A stretch of DNA of 64,000 nt from Metaruminococcus_A gallistercoris (GCA_904394975.1 CAJFNQ010000020.1:1-64000), one strand, 5' to 3'. Positions 7,448 through 16,654 are shown, counted from the stretch's first letter. Numbers and translations are program-made. The notes: generated by a model not told the origin, from the letters alone.

Positions 7448-9625
7448 ATGCAGATGCTGGGAATTTTCGGCTTTGCGTATGCCGCCTCCCTTTTGTTTTG
7501 CGCGGTTTTGGGTGCCGAACATCTGGTGTGGTGTTTTTCGGCGCTTCTTTTGCTGCTTGTGACAGGCGTTTGCCTGAGAAAACTGCGTGTCAATCGCAGA
7601 TTTTGGTGTGTCGCCGCAGCAATGGTTGCTGCGTGCTCCTGTTTTCTGCTGTATACCCGGTTTGTTTATGAACCGGCCTGTGCGTTTGCCGGACGGACCG
7701 TTTCTGTGCATGGTTCGGTGGATGACACCTACCGCGACACCAACTATTACCGGTATACGATGACGGTCTATGAAGTGGATGGAGAATCCGTTTCCTCGTT
7801 TGGAATGACGCTGTTTGCGTATGAGGATCTGGAACTGAATGTCGGGGACGGTATTTCTGCCGTTGTCACTCCGGAGATCAATCACCCGGCGGAAGGAACC
7901 GTTTTAAGCGATTATTATAAGTCTCATCGGTTGTTTCTTTCGGCGGATGAGGCACAGGAGCTGAATGTGGTTCCCGGAGAATATACGGGGATTGGTTCAG
8001 CGTTTCATTGGCTGCGGGACGCGTTGAAAGGGTCGCTTTCCGGCCATATGCCGGAATCAAAAGCGGAGCTTGCGAGCGGTATGCTGCTGGGTGACACTTC
8101 CGGTTTTGATGAAATGGAGGAGATTGCATTCAGCCGGGCAGGCATCAGTCACCTGTTCTGCGTTTCCGGCTTGCATCTCACCATTGTCACCCAGCTGCTC
8201 ATTGGCTTGCTTTCAATTTTGGGTGTGCGGCGGCGGTGTTCCGCCATTCTTGGGATGGCTGGTGTTTTGGGTTTTATTCTTCTTGCCGGCTGCACGCCTT
8301 CGGTGCTTCGTTCCGGTGTGATGATGCTCCTGCTCCTTTCCGGCGAGCTGTTTTACCGGAAATCAAACGGGCTCAACTCGCTGGGGATTGCCTGCTTGTT
8401 TATCTCTTTGTTTAATCCTTACACCATGTACGATATTGGATTCCTGCTTTCGGTCACCGCAACACTCGGCATTCTGCTGTTTGCTTCTCCGATGGAGCGG
8501 AAAATCTGCCGGATTGCCCGGATCGAAAATGAACGGGCGAAGCATACCGTTGGGCTGTTCACTGTTTCGCTCGCGGCGGTTATCGGCACCCTTCCGGTTA
8601 CGGTACTTTGCTTTGATGAGATTTCTCTGGTTGGGATTCTGCTCAATCCGGTCATTAATCTGTTTGTGTGCATTGCCATGTTTTCGGGCTTTGCGACTGC
8701 CTTTCTGGGAATGGTTCCGTTTTTGTCACCGGTCGCTTCCTTCACGGGAACCATCTGTTCGTGGGCGGTGAGCGCCATCTCAAACGGAGCCGAAGCCGCC
8801 GCTTCCTTGCCGTTTGCTTATCTTCCGGCAGGGCTTCCGTTTATGAAACTCTGGTTTTTGTTGAGCGCGGTTTTGCTTGTGTTCGCGTTTCGGGCACGGA
8901 AACACCGCCTGGAAAAGCGGCTGCTTGCCGTTGCGGTGTGTATGGTTTTGCTGTTCGTTCCGTTTTTACTGAGTGATTATGTGACGCAGAATTTTATCAC
9001 GGTCACGGCTGTGACCGGCGGAGATGATACGGCTTTTCTCATCCGCGCGAAGGGAAAGGTGATTGTGTACGGGTGCAGCAGTTCCCGCACCGAAACGGCT
9101 CTACGCCGTGAGATGATGGCAAGCGGCATCCGCCGGGTGGATTTATACGTCCAGCCGAAGAAAGGAAACCGGGCTGACCTCGCCTCGCTGGAATGCGCTG
9201 AATTGTTTGATGTTGTGCGGATCGCGGCGCCGAATGGTGAGATTTTACGCGGCAATCTGTCCGCCGGTTTTGACGGGGAACTTATCCCGCTTTCAGAAAT
9301 TTCGCTGGATTACTCAGACGGAACTTCTCTGCGGATTTTCGGGGAAGAAAAGCCGGCGCTGTTTTTGCTGGCGGACGGCAAACTCTATTTTGTGGGTGAG
9401 GACCTGCAGGACTTTTGTGAATACGGCGGGCAGACGGCGGAATTTGCCGCCTGTTCCCAGTCATCTGTTTCATTGGAGAAGGTAGATGTAAAACACATCC
9501 TGCTTTTGTTTGGAGGTGAAGAGGCCGATCCGCTGGATGAACGGCTGATCGGTTACAGTGGCGCGAACCGTGCTATGGTTTGTTTTCCACAAACCAGTGA
9601 ACCGTTTGTACGGATGGGAGAATAA
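7448..9625 (+). CDS. comEC: ComEC/Rec2-family DNA uptake channel
   Basis: Polytopic membrane protein of the ComEC/Rec2 family, which moves single-stranded DNA across the membrane in competent cells. Of 725 residues, the first 60 hold membrane segments, then a soluble OB-like region (about 75-190), then the Competence core with the characteristic GISHLFCVSGLHLTI and ILLAGCTPSVLRSGVMMLLLL. The last 210 residues resemble a metallo-beta-lactamase-like domain, but I cannot find its HxHxDH metal motif. The start is ATG 7448 or ATG 7454; GGAG at 7443-7446 favours the second, GGGGGA the first. holA follows after 77 bp, as in many Firmicutes. The other competence genes are not in this window. Confidence 0.88.
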   Translation: MQMLGIFGFAYAASLLFCAVLGAEHLVWCFSALLLLLVTGVCLRKLRVNRRFWCVAAAMVAACSCFLLYTRFVYEPACAFAGRTVSVHGSVDDTYRDTNYYRYTMTVYEVDGESVSSFGMTLFAYEDLELNVGDGISAVVTPEINHPAEGTVLSDYYKSHRLFLSADEAQELNVVPGEYTGIGSAFHWLRDALKGSLSGHMPESKAELASGMLLGDTSGFDEMEEIAFSRAGISHLFCVSGLHLTIVTQLLIGLLSILGVRRRCSAILGMAGVLGFILLAGCTPSVLRSGVMMLLLLSGELFYRKSNGLNSLGIACLFISLFNPYTMYDIGFLLSVTATLGILLFASPMERKICRIARIENERAKHTVGLFTVSLAAVIGTLPVTVLCFDEISLVGILLNPVINLFVCIAMFSGFATAFLGMVPFLSPVASFTGTICSWAVSAISNGAEAAASLPFAYLPAGLPFMKLWFLLSAVLLVFAFRARKHRLEKRLLAVAVCMVLLFVPFLLSDYVTQNFITVTAVTGGDDTAFLIRAKGKVIVYGCSSSRTETALRREMMASGIRRVDLYVQPKKGNRADLASLECAELFDVVRIAAPNGEILRGNLSAGFDGELIPLSEISLDYSDGTSLRIFGEEKPALFLLADGKLYFVGEDLQDFCEYGGQTAEFAACSQSSVSLEKVDVKHILLLFGGEEADPLDERLIGYSGANRAMVCFPQTSEPFVRMGE

Positions 9626-9637
9626 ACGAAAAGGGCT

Positions 9638-9665
9638 TTCAGACACAGGCGAAATATGATAGAAT
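9638..9665 (+). promoter_or_regulatory. Possible promoter of holA
   Basis: TTCAGA (9638-9643) and TAGAAT (9660-9665) are separated by 16 bp in the gap between comEC and holA. The match is only moderate, so read-through from upstream remains as likely. Confidence 0.3.
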
Positions 9666-9702
9666 AGGAAAAGCTGATGAAAAAGGGAAGGAGGTGTTTG
9701 GT

Positions 9703-10746
9703 TTGCCGAAACTGGATTATCGCAAGTTTATGGGAGAGATTCGCAAAAACAACCTTGCCGGCGGCTATTTTTTATTTGGCAGTGAACTTTACCTGCTGGA
9801 ACACGCGTTGCGGAAATTTCTGGATAAAGTAGTTCCCGGTCAGTCCGCGTTTAACCTTCAGCGGTTTGAAGGGGAAAAGTCCGTACTTGACCTGAGCGCG
9901 CTGGAGGATGCGGTCGAAAACCTGCCCATGATGGCGGCCAGAAAGGTGGTTCTGGTGCACGATCTCAACCCGGAACAGCTTGCCGCTGACGAGACCAAAC
10001 GCCTTCAGAAGATGCTCGAACAGCTGCCGGAAACGACCGTGCTGGTGTTTTATGTGACCGGGTTTGAGCTGAATTTGAAAACCAGCCGCAAAACCCAGAA
10101 CTTTTTGAAGGCTCTGGAGAAAAGCGGTACAGTGGTGGAATTCGCGCCTCTTTCCCGCCCGGAACTTTGTAAATTTCTTGCTGATACGGCCGCAAAACGT
10201 CTGTGTTTTCTTTCTCCGGCCGCGGCGGAGCGGATGATTGACCGCACTGGAACCGACCTGACCCAGCTGCTTTCCTCTCTGGAACAGCTTGTGAATTACA
10301 CCGGGCAGGGTGAGATCACAGCGGAAGCGGTTGATCTGCTTACCGTGCAGACGATGGACGCCACAGCGTTTGACCTGGCGAATGCCCTGCTGCGCGGGAG
10401 GCTTTCCGTGGCGCTGGAAGCAGTGGCAGAGCTGAAAGCGCAGCGGATCGAGCCAATCATGGCCGCCGGTGCGCTCAACAGCGCGTTTGCAGACATCTAC
10501 CGTGCCAAATGCGCCCTTGCCGCCGGAAAGAATGCGGCGGCGGTCACAGAGGATTTCGGGTACAGCCCGCGGGTGCGTTTCCGGGTGGACAACGCCTTTC
10601 GGAGCGCCGGAAAAATGGAGCTTTCCCGTCTGCGGACGGCAGTGCGCTGTCTGCATGAACTGGATCTGCAGTTAAAATCCAGCCGGGCGGACGGTTATGA
10701 ATTATTAGAGCGTGCGCTGGTGAAAATAGACAGCGGGAAAGAGTGA
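9703..10746 (+). CDS. holA: DNA polymerase III delta subunit
   Basis: Clamp-loader delta subunit, which opens the beta sliding clamp during replication. The 347-residue protein has the family pattern: N-terminal YFLFGSELYLLEHAL, a central region with VLVFYVTGFELNLKTS, and a helical C-terminal collar (LSSLEQLVNYTG, then ELDLQLKSSRADGYELLERALVKI). The start is TTG at 9703, 8 bp after GGAGG; the GTG at 9694 lies inside the ribosome site. Its neighbours comEC upstream and a toprim protein downstream fit a common clostridial order. The next gene begins just past the holA stop, implying coupled translation. Confidence 0.93.
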   Translation: MPKLDYRKFMGEIRKNNLAGGYFLFGSELYLLEHALRKFLDKVVPGQSAFNLQRFEGEKSVLDLSALEDAVENLPMMAARKVVLVHDLNPEQLAADETKRLQKMLEQLPETTVLVFYVTGFELNLKTSRKTQNFLKALEKSGTVVEFAPLSRPELCKFLADTAAKRLCFLSPAAAERMIDRTGTDLTQLLSSLEQLVNYTGQGEITAEAVDLLTVQTMDATAFDLANALLRGRLSVALEAVAELKAQRIEPIMAAGALNSAFADIYRAKCALAAGKNAAAVTEDFGYSPRVRFRVDNAFRSAGKMELSRLRTAVRCLHELDLQLKSSRADGYELLERALVKIDSGKE

Positions 10747-10748
10747 GT

Positions 10749-11351
10749 ATGACGGAGTCTCAGCGGATTAAACTCCGGCAGGTCGTCCTTGTGGAAGGGC
10801 GGTACGATAAAATCAAACTTGAATCTCTGCTGGATGCGATTATAATAAAAACGGATGGTTTTTCCGTCTATCGGGATAAACAAAAGCAGGCGTATATCCG
10901 CAAAATGGGGGCGCTTTACGGCGCGCTCATCGCAACCGATCCGGACGCCGCAGGGTTCCAGATCCGGGCGTTTTTGAATTCGCTGCTTGCGGGCTGCGAG
11001 GTGTATCACCTGTATCTGCCCGACCTGTACGGCAAAGAGAAGCGAAAGGCCGCTCCATCCAAAGAAGGGAAACTCGGGGTGGAAGGGGTGCCGCTCCCCG
11101 TTCTGGAAGAGGCGCTTTCCCGTTCGGGAATCAAAGAAGGAAAACCGCATGACGCCGGAATGAGCAAAAGCGACCTGTTTGAGCTTGGCCTCACCGGCGG
11201 GGAAAACAGCAAAGAACTTCGCCGGAAGCTATGCGGCGTGCTGGGTCTGCCAGAACGCATCGGCACCAATGCCCTGCTCGCGGTGCTCAACCGGCTGATG
11301 AACAAAAACGAACTGGCACATTATGTGCAGATGTGCCGGCAAGGGGAGTAA
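10749..11351 (+). CDS. RNase M5-like toprim protein (DUF4093)
   Basis: A toprim-domain protein resembling RNase M5, the 5S rRNA maturation nuclease. It shows the toprim glutamate in VLVEGRYDKIKLES near the N-terminus and the DxD motif in ATDPDAAGFQIR at about residues 60-70. The C-terminal half matches the DUF4093 extension as I know it. The protein is 200 residues from ATG 10749; a GTG at 10743 overlapping the holA stop is an alternative. RNase M5 usually sits near ksgA, so this may be a paralogue with another RNA substrate, and I give no symbol. Confidence 0.8.
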   Translation: MTESQRIKLRQVVLVEGRYDKIKLESLLDAIIIKTDGFSVYRDKQKQAYIRKMGALYGALIATDPDAAGFQIRAFLNSLLAGCEVYHLYLPDLYGKEKRKAAPSKEGKLGVEGVPLPVLEEALSRSGIKEGKPHDAGMSKSDLFELGLTGGENSKELRRKLCGVLGLPERIGTNALLAVLNRLMNKNELAHYVQMCRQGE

Positions 11352-11353
11352 GA

Positions 11354-12760
11354 ATGGTATTTTCAAGCGTTACATTTATTTACGTGTTTTTGCCCGTGGT
11401 GCTTCTGTTGTACTACGCGGCGCCCAAAAAACTGAAAAATCTGCTGATTCTGCTGTCCGGCATCGTATTTTATGCCTGGGGCGAACCGGTTTACGTGATG
11501 CTGATGATGTTCACCACACTGGTAGACTATACAGCGGGGCGGCTCATCCATAAATTTGACGAGAAGAAACGGGCGCGGCTGGCGGTCATGGTGACGGCGG
11601 TCGCTATCAACCTGTTTCTGCTTTCGGTTTTCAAATACAGCTCGTTCGTTGTCTCCAATATCAACGCGCTGCTGGGAACGAATCTCATCGACCCGCAGCT
11701 TCCGCTGCCCATCGGCATTTCGTTCTACACCTTCCAGAGCATGTCCTACACGCTGGATGTGTATATGCGCAAGGTAAAGGTGCAGCGCAACTTCATCAAC
11801 TACGCGGCGTATGTCACTCTGTTCCCGCAGATCGTCGCCGGGCCGATTGTCCGTTATCAGGACATTGCCAACGAACTGGATTACCGCACCATCTCGCTGA
11901 CCAAGGTGGGCGAGGGCGTTGGCATTTTCATGCGCGGGCTTGCCAAAAAGGTTCTTTTGGCAAACAACATCGGTATGCTTTGGACGACCATCAAAGGCAC
12001 GCCGCTCGACGAGCTTTCGGTGCTCACCGCGTGGCTCGGCATCATTGCGTTTACCTTCCAGATCTATTTTGACTTTTCCGGTTATTCGGATATGGCTATT
12101 GGCATGGGCAAGATGATGGGCTTTAACTTCCCGCAGAACTTCAATTACCCGTATCTCTCCAAAAGCATTGGGGAATTCTGGCGCCGCTGGCATATGACCC
12201 TCGGTTCCTGGTTCCGGGATTACGTTTACATCCCCATGGGAGGAAACCGGGTGGGAACCCTTAAATTGCTGCGCAACCTTCTGGTCGTATGGTTTTTGAC
12301 CGGTCTGTGGCACGGCGCAAGCTGGAACTTCATCCTCTGGGGCCTTTACTTCGGAGTGCTCATTGCGCTGGAACGGTTTTTCTTGGGGAAATACCTCAAA
12401 AAACTGCCGGGATTTTTGCAGATCGCTTACGCGTTTCTGCTGGTGGTGTTCGGCTGGGTTCTGTTCGAGTTTGACCAGCTTTCCAACGTCGGGCTTTATT
12501 TTCAGGCGATGTTCGGCGGGAACAGCGCCGGCTTTGTTGACGGCCAGACCTGGTACCTGTTCTCGTCTTATCTGATTATTTTAGTGATTTGCATCATTGG
12601 GGCGACCAATTATCCCAAACGTTTGGTGGAAAAGATCTCTTCCCGGCTGCCGGTCGCGGTACGCTGGGCGTCTCCGGTGTTTGAAATGGGGCTGTTGTTC
12701 GTCTGCACCGCGTTTTTAGTCAATTCTACCTATAATCCGTTTTTGTATTTCCGTTTTTAA
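11354..12760 (+). CDS. MBOAT-family O-acyltransferase (AlgI/DltB-like)
   Basis: Membrane-bound O-acyltransferase that probably passes an acetyl group across the membrane for acetylation of an exported polysaccharide or wall polymer. The 468-residue protein starts MVFSSVTFIYVFLPV, the classic AlgI-type N-terminus, has about ten membrane segments, the PQIVAGPIVRY motif near the middle, and the invariant histidine in LTGLWHGASWNF at about residues 315-326. ATG 11354 follows AAGGGGAG and lies 2 bp after the toprim gene. It is paired with the DHHW protein 12 bp downstream, as AlgI is with AlgJ/AlgX. The acceptor polymer is unknown; no glycan synthesis genes are nearby. Confidence 0.92.
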   Translation: MVFSSVTFIYVFLPVVLLLYYAAPKKLKNLLILLSGIVFYAWGEPVYVMLMMFTTLVDYTAGRLIHKFDEKKRARLAVMVTAVAINLFLLSVFKYSSFVVSNINALLGTNLIDPQLPLPIGISFYTFQSMSYTLDVYMRKVKVQRNFINYAAYVTLFPQIVAGPIVRYQDIANELDYRTISLTKVGEGVGIFMRGLAKKVLLANNIGMLWTTIKGTPLDELSVLTAWLGIIAFTFQIYFDFSGYSDMAIGMGKMMGFNFPQNFNYPYLSKSIGEFWRRWHMTLGSWFRDYVYIPMGGNRVGTLKLLRNLLVVWFLTGLWHGASWNFILWGLYFGVLIALERFFLGKYLKKLPGFLQIAYAFLLVVFGWVLFEFDQLSNVGLYFQAMFGGNSAGFVDGQTWYLFSSYLIILVICIIGATNYPKRLVEKISSRLPVAVRWASPVFEMGLLFVCTAFLVNSTYNPFLYFRF

Positions 12761-12772
12761 AGGAGGCAGGAT

Positions 12773-13915
12773 ATGTCTATTGCAAAAAAAGTTTCGGCGA
12801 TCCTGTTTTTTGTCGTCATTGTGGGCATGCTTCTCCTGCTCATCTTCTGGCCCAAAAAAGAGTTTTCCGACAATGAAAACCGTGTATTGGCCACCTTTCC
12901 GGAGTTTTCGTTCCAAAGCATTACCAGCGGGGAATTTATGACCGGCTTTGAGTCGTATGTTGCTGATCATTTTTTCATGCGTGATGAGTGGATCGCTGCG
13001 AAAACCCGAACGGAACTGCTCGCCGGAAAGAAAGAGGTCAACGGTGTTTTCATTTTGAAAGATCGTTTGATCCAGAAAATGGACGGGTATGACCGCACCC
13101 AGTTTGTGAACAACCTGAACGCGATCAATTCCTTCGTGGAGCGCACCGGTATTCCGGCTTCCATTATGCTGGTGCCTACCGCCTGTGAGATCGATAAGAG
13201 CATGCTGGACGCGAATGCACCGGTAGAAAACCAGAAGATCCTCATTGAAAACGCTTACGCGCGCCTTTCCGGGAACCTTTCTACCATTGACGTTTACAGC
13301 CCGCTCTACTCCTCACGCGATGAATACATTTACTATAAGACCGATCATCACTGGACCAGTTTGGGCGCTTATCTTGCATACAGCGCGGCTTCCAAGAGCT
13401 TGGGGTATGAAAGCATTCCTTACAACAGCTTTGACATCCGCCACGCCTCGCACGATTTTCTGGGGACTTTGTACTCCAAAGTGATCTATGACGACATGGG
13501 TCCGGATACGATTGATTATTATTACTACACCGGCGAGGGAAGCGTAAATGTGACCGAAGTCGTGGTGGATAACGGAAGAGAACAGAAGTCCTACGACAGC
13601 ATGTATTTTGAGGAGTATCTCACCCAGAAGGACCAGTATTCCTCCTTCCTCGGCTCCAATCAGCCGGTCGTCACCGTGAAGACCGATTCGCCGAGCGGGA
13701 AAAAACTGCTGGTCATCAAGGACTCTTATGCGCACAGTCTTGTGCCGTTTTTGAGCAACCATTATTCCGAAATCACCATGGTGGATCTTCGTTACATCAA
13801 TACCAGCCTGGACGAGAAAGTGCCTTTGGACGAATACGATCAGGTCTTGTTTGTATATAATGTAGAGAATTTTACCGAAGACCAGAACCTTCCCAAACTG
13901 GAGCTTACCAAGTAA
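12773..13915 (+). CDS. DHHW-domain acetyltransfer partner (AlgJ/AlgX-like)
   Basis: SGNH-hydrolase-like exported protein predicted to finish polymer O-acetylation with the MBOAT protein encoded just upstream. A single membrane anchor spans about residues 8-26 and the rest is extracytoplasmic. The signature DHHW is at residues 191-194 (TDHHWTSLGAYLAY), and KDSYAHSLVPFL near residues 320-331 supplies a serine in the position expected for the SGNH nucleophile block. Length is 380 residues. AAAGGAGG precedes the ATG. The pair is typical of acetylation systems; the target is not shown by context. Confidence 0.88.
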   Translation: MSIAKKVSAILFFVVIVGMLLLLIFWPKKEFSDNENRVLATFPEFSFQSITSGEFMTGFESYVADHFFMRDEWIAAKTRTELLAGKKEVNGVFILKDRLIQKMDGYDRTQFVNNLNAINSFVERTGIPASIMLVPTACEIDKSMLDANAPVENQKILIENAYARLSGNLSTIDVYSPLYSSRDEYIYYKTDHHWTSLGAYLAYSAASKSLGYESIPYNSFDIRHASHDFLGTLYSKVIYDDMGPDTIDYYYYTGEGSVNVTEVVVDNGREQKSYDSMYFEEYLTQKDQYSSFLGSNQPVVTVKTDSPSGKKLLVIKDSYAHSLVPFLSNHYSEITMVDLRYINTSLDEKVPLDEYDQVLFVYNVENFTEDQNLPKLELTK

Positions 13916-13965
13916 ACGCCGGCTGACGGGGATTAGAATGCATCATGTAAAAACGGAGGTTTGTT

Positions 13966-15048
13966 ATGAAAAAACGTAAATGGATTGCTGTGCTGCTTGC
14001 CACAGCGCTTTTGCTGACAGTGCTTTCCGGTTGTACCAATTCCGGCGGAACATCTTCGGATGAACCGTCCTCTTCCAGCAGTGAGAGCAGTGAGCCGGAA
14101 CCGGTCATCAATCCGCTTACCGGCGAGGATGGATTTAATCCGGAGGCTGTAGGTAAGCGTCCGGTTGCTGTCATGGTGAGCAACATCAAAGATTCGCTTC
14201 CCCAGTGGGGAATTACCGAAGCGGATATTGTTTATGAGGCGGTAACGGAAGGCGGCATCACCCGCCTGATGTGTGTGTTTGCTGACCCGAGCGATATCCC
14301 CAACGTCGGACCGGTGCGTTCGGTGCGGGAATATTACCCCCAGTTCAGTGAACCGCTGGACGCTTTGTTTGTTCATTTCGGCGGAAGCACCACCGGTTAT
14401 GACGCGCTTACGGAGTACGCGGTGGAAGACATTGACGGCATGACCCTTTCCGGCCTTTGTTTTGAGCAGGATGCTTCCCGCCTTAACCGCGGAAAGGAAC
14501 ATACGTATTACACCAACTCTTCGCTGATCGCGGCAGGCATTGAGAAAAAAGGATATTCGACCGAAGGCGGCGTGAGCCAGGCGTTTAATTTTGTGGAACC
14601 CGGAAGCAGTGCATCCCTTACCGGCGCGCAGGTGGATAAAGCAACGGTTCGGTTTTCCGGCTATACCACCGCGGTGTTTGAGTATGATGCGTTTTCTGCG
14701 AAATACCTGAAAAGCCAGTACGGCGAGCCTCATGTGGACGCAAACACCGGTGAACAGGTCGCGGTGGATAATGTCATCATCATCTACTCGCCCACATCGC
14801 AGATTTCCGGTACCTACCTGACCCGGTATGACCTGACGAGCGGGACTGGGGTCTACCTTTCCCATGGCCTTTCTCAGGAGTTCGAGTGGAGCAAGGGCGA
14901 CTATAACGACCCGTTCGTGTTCACTGATGAAAGCGGAGACGAGCTTTCGTTTAATACAGGCAAAACCTGGGTTTGCGTTGTTCCGCAGAGCGAGATTGGC
15001 TCCACGGTTTTAGAAAATACAGCGGCACAGGAAAGCGCCGCTGAATAA
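13966..15048 (+). CDS. DUF3048 lipoprotein (YerB-like)
   Basis: Predicted lipoprotein of the DUF3048 family (B. subtilis YerB type); function unknown. The signal peptide has a lysine-rich start and ends in the lipobox LSGC with C23 as the lipidated cysteine, followed by a Ser/Glu-rich linker to about residue 45. The conserved block RPVAVMVSNIKDSLPQWGI and NVGPVRSVREYY are typical of the family, as is the second domain ending GKTWVCVVPQ. Length is 360 residues. ACGGAGG precedes the ATG. It is the last gene of the rightward run, followed by a strong terminator. Confidence 0.87.
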   Translation: MKKRKWIAVLLATALLLTVLSGCTNSGGTSSDEPSSSSSESSEPEPVINPLTGEDGFNPEAVGKRPVAVMVSNIKDSLPQWGITEADIVYEAVTEGGITRLMCVFADPSDIPNVGPVRSVREYYPQFSEPLDALFVHFGGSTTGYDALTEYAVEDIDGMTLSGLCFEQDASRLNRGKEHTYYTNSSLIAAGIEKKGYSTEGGVSQAFNFVEPGSSASLTGAQVDKATVRFSGYTTAVFEYDAFSAKYLKSQYGEPHVDANTGEQVAVDNVIIIYSPTSQISGTYLTRYDLTSGTGVYLSHGLSQEFEWSKGDYNDPFVFTDESGDELSFNTGKTWVCVVPQSEIGSTVLENTAAQESAAE

Positions 15049-15092
15049 CATTGTTTTATACTGGAAATCATTCAGATTATTTATGGAAAAAG

Positions 15093-15131
15093 AAAACCCC
15101 TGATGCAGGAACAGCCCGCATCAGGGGTTTT
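15093..15131. terminator. Bidirectional terminator between DUF3048 gene and aroK
   Basis: Perfect 14-bp stem: left arm 15093-15106 (AAAACCCCTGATGC), right arm 15118-15131, loop of 11 nt. A and T runs flank both sides, so it can end transcripts from the lipoprotein gene and from the convergent aroE-aroK operon. Confidence 0.93.
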
Positions 15132-15163
15132 ATCAATACAATGGTTGTTTGTGTAAATACAGA

Positions 15164-15685
15164 TTATTTTTTACATTCCGCCGCTTTTGAAAGGAGAGAG
15201 GCAATGCACTTTGCGGTTGCAGAAAGAGTTTCGTTTTGCAGGGTGATGTCACTGTTTTGCAGATAGGATGTTCTGCGGGCCTCATAAAGCTCCAGAAGCT
15301 GCTCGCGGGTACGGGAAGCGGCGTTGGGCCGGGTAGAGTCGCCGCAAATTCGTTCATAGCAACGGTCAAAAGGAACATCCAAAAAGACAATGGTACCGCC
15401 TTCGCGGCAGATGGCTGCGTTTTCGCTGTTGACCAGTGCTCCTCCGCCGGTCGCGATGACAGCGGGCTGCTGCAGGTTTGTGTATCGCCTGAGCATATCT
15501 GTTTCCAGTGCGCGGAAGTGGGCTTCTCCAAACTGCTCAAACAACTGGGAAATCGGCATTCCCGCTTCGGCTACGATGGCTTCGTCCAGGTCAATGAACC
15601 GAACGCCCGCTTGTTTTGCGGCTGCGCGGCCCACGGTTGTTTTTCCGCAGCCCATAAAACCGCAGAGAAAGATGTGTGTGCTCAA
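15164..15685 (-). CDS. aroK: Shikimate kinase
   Basis: Phosphorylates shikimate at the 3-hydroxyl with ATP, in aromatic amino acid synthesis. The 173-residue protein begins with the P-loop GFMGCGKTT, then the shikimate-binding DLD (FIDLDEAIV), FRALETDML, and the GGGA stretch of the shikimate site. A lid arginine is present in STRPNAASRTREQLLELYEARR. The start is TTG at 15685 with GGAGGG 7 bp upstream; no other start fits. It is the second gene after aroE, 53 bp apart, on the minus strand. Confidence 0.95.
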   Translation of the reverse strand: MSTHIFLCGFMGCGKTTVGRAAAKQAGVRFIDLDEAIVAEAGMPISQLFEQFGEAHFRALETDMLRRYTNLQQPAVIATGGGALVNSENAAICREGGTIVFLDVPFDRCYERICGDSTRPNAASRTREQLLELYEARRTSYLQNSDITLQNETLSATAKCIASLLSKAAECKK

Positions 15686-15738
15686 AAAAATCCCTCCGGG
15701 TGATTCACAAGCCGGAAGATGCCTCCGGCGATGCTGTT

Positions 15739-16590
15739 TTAGAATTCAGCGCGGATCAGTTGCTCCATATCGGTGACGATTCCGCTGATTGCTTGCTGTG
15801 AGAAATGCGCGCCGTACCAGATTTCCTGCGCGGCGGCCGCCTGCCAGACCAGCATTGACATTCCGCCCAGCGCACAGATTCCGTTTTTGCGGGCGAGCCG
15901 CATAAGTTCGGTTTCACCGGGGTTGTAAATGGCGTCAAACAGGAATCCGCCTGAGCTTGCGGAAAGCGCCTGTTCCGAAAGGGGAGAAACGCCCGCGTTG
16001 GGGTACATCCCGCAGGGTGTGGAGTTGCAGATGATGGAAAAACGCCCTTCAACCTCTTCTAAAGCACAAGTACGCGTACCGCAATGGGGATATTTTTCGG
16101 AAATCTCCTGTGCAAGCAGGGAAGCTTTGCCGATGCTTGTCTCCCGGGCAGCGATGGTGACCGACCGCGCGCCCTGGTGAGCGGCTTCCAGCCCCATCAT
16201 CCGCCCGGCGCCGCCGTAACCCAGAAGCAGAACGTCCGCACCCGGGAGAGCTGCGCCCAGTTGAGAAAGACTGCGCAGAAAGCCGACCACATCGGTGTTG
16301 TAACCTTTCAGCCCGCTTGGATTCCGGCACACTGTATTTACAGCTCCATACCGCTTGGCTGTTTCATCCAGCTCATTCAAATGAGGGATAATCGCTTGCT
16401 TGTATGGGATGGTTACATTAAAGCCGGAAAGCTGTTTTAACTGTTCAACGCCCGTTTCAAATTCTTCCGGAGCCAGCGGGTAAAGCGCGTATTCGCAATC
16501 CGAAAGGCCGGAAAGGGCAAAAAGGCGTTTGTGGATTTGAGGAGAAACCGAATGGCCCAGAGGAAAGCCGGTTAGGCCGTAATTGTGCAT
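15739..16590 (-). CDS. aroE: Shikimate dehydrogenase
   Basis: NADPH-dependent reduction of 3-dehydroshikimate. The 283-residue protein shows the substrate motif GFPLGHSVSPQIH, the catalytic lysine in FNVTIPYKQA, the catalytic aspartate in GYNTDVVGF, and the Rossmann loop LLGYGGAGRM. GGAGG precedes the ATG with good spacing. It heads the aroE-aroK pair and is divergent from fabH, sharing a 257-bp control region that contains a long inverted repeat. The other aromatic pathway genes are not in this window. Confidence 0.95.
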   Translation of the reverse strand: MHNYGLTGFPLGHSVSPQIHKRLFALSGLSDCEYALYPLAPEEFETGVEQLKQLSGFNVTIPYKQAIIPHLNELDETAKRYGAVNTVCRNPSGLKGYNTDVVGFLRSLSQLGAALPGADVLLLGYGGAGRMMGLEAAHQGARSVTIAARETSIGKASLLAQEISEKYPHCGTRTCALEEVEGRFSIICNSTPCGMYPNAGVSPLSEQALSASSGGFLFDAIYNPGETELMRLARKNGICALGGMSMLVWQAAAAQEIWYGAHFSQQAISGIVTDMEQLIRAEF

Positions 16591-16618
16591 GTAAACCTCC
16601 GTGGAACAATAAAATTAG

Positions 16619-16647
16619 TGTACAGTACAAATAACTTTTTGTATAAT
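16619..16647 (+). promoter_or_regulatory. Possible distal promoter of the fab operon
   Basis: TGTACA (16619-16624) and TATAAT (16642-16647) are spaced 17 bp apart. The 10-bp inverted repeat at 16655-16680 starts 7 bp after the -10 box and would sit at the transcription start, where a bound repressor would block it. Confidence 0.45.
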
Positions 16648-16654
16648 CAAGAGA

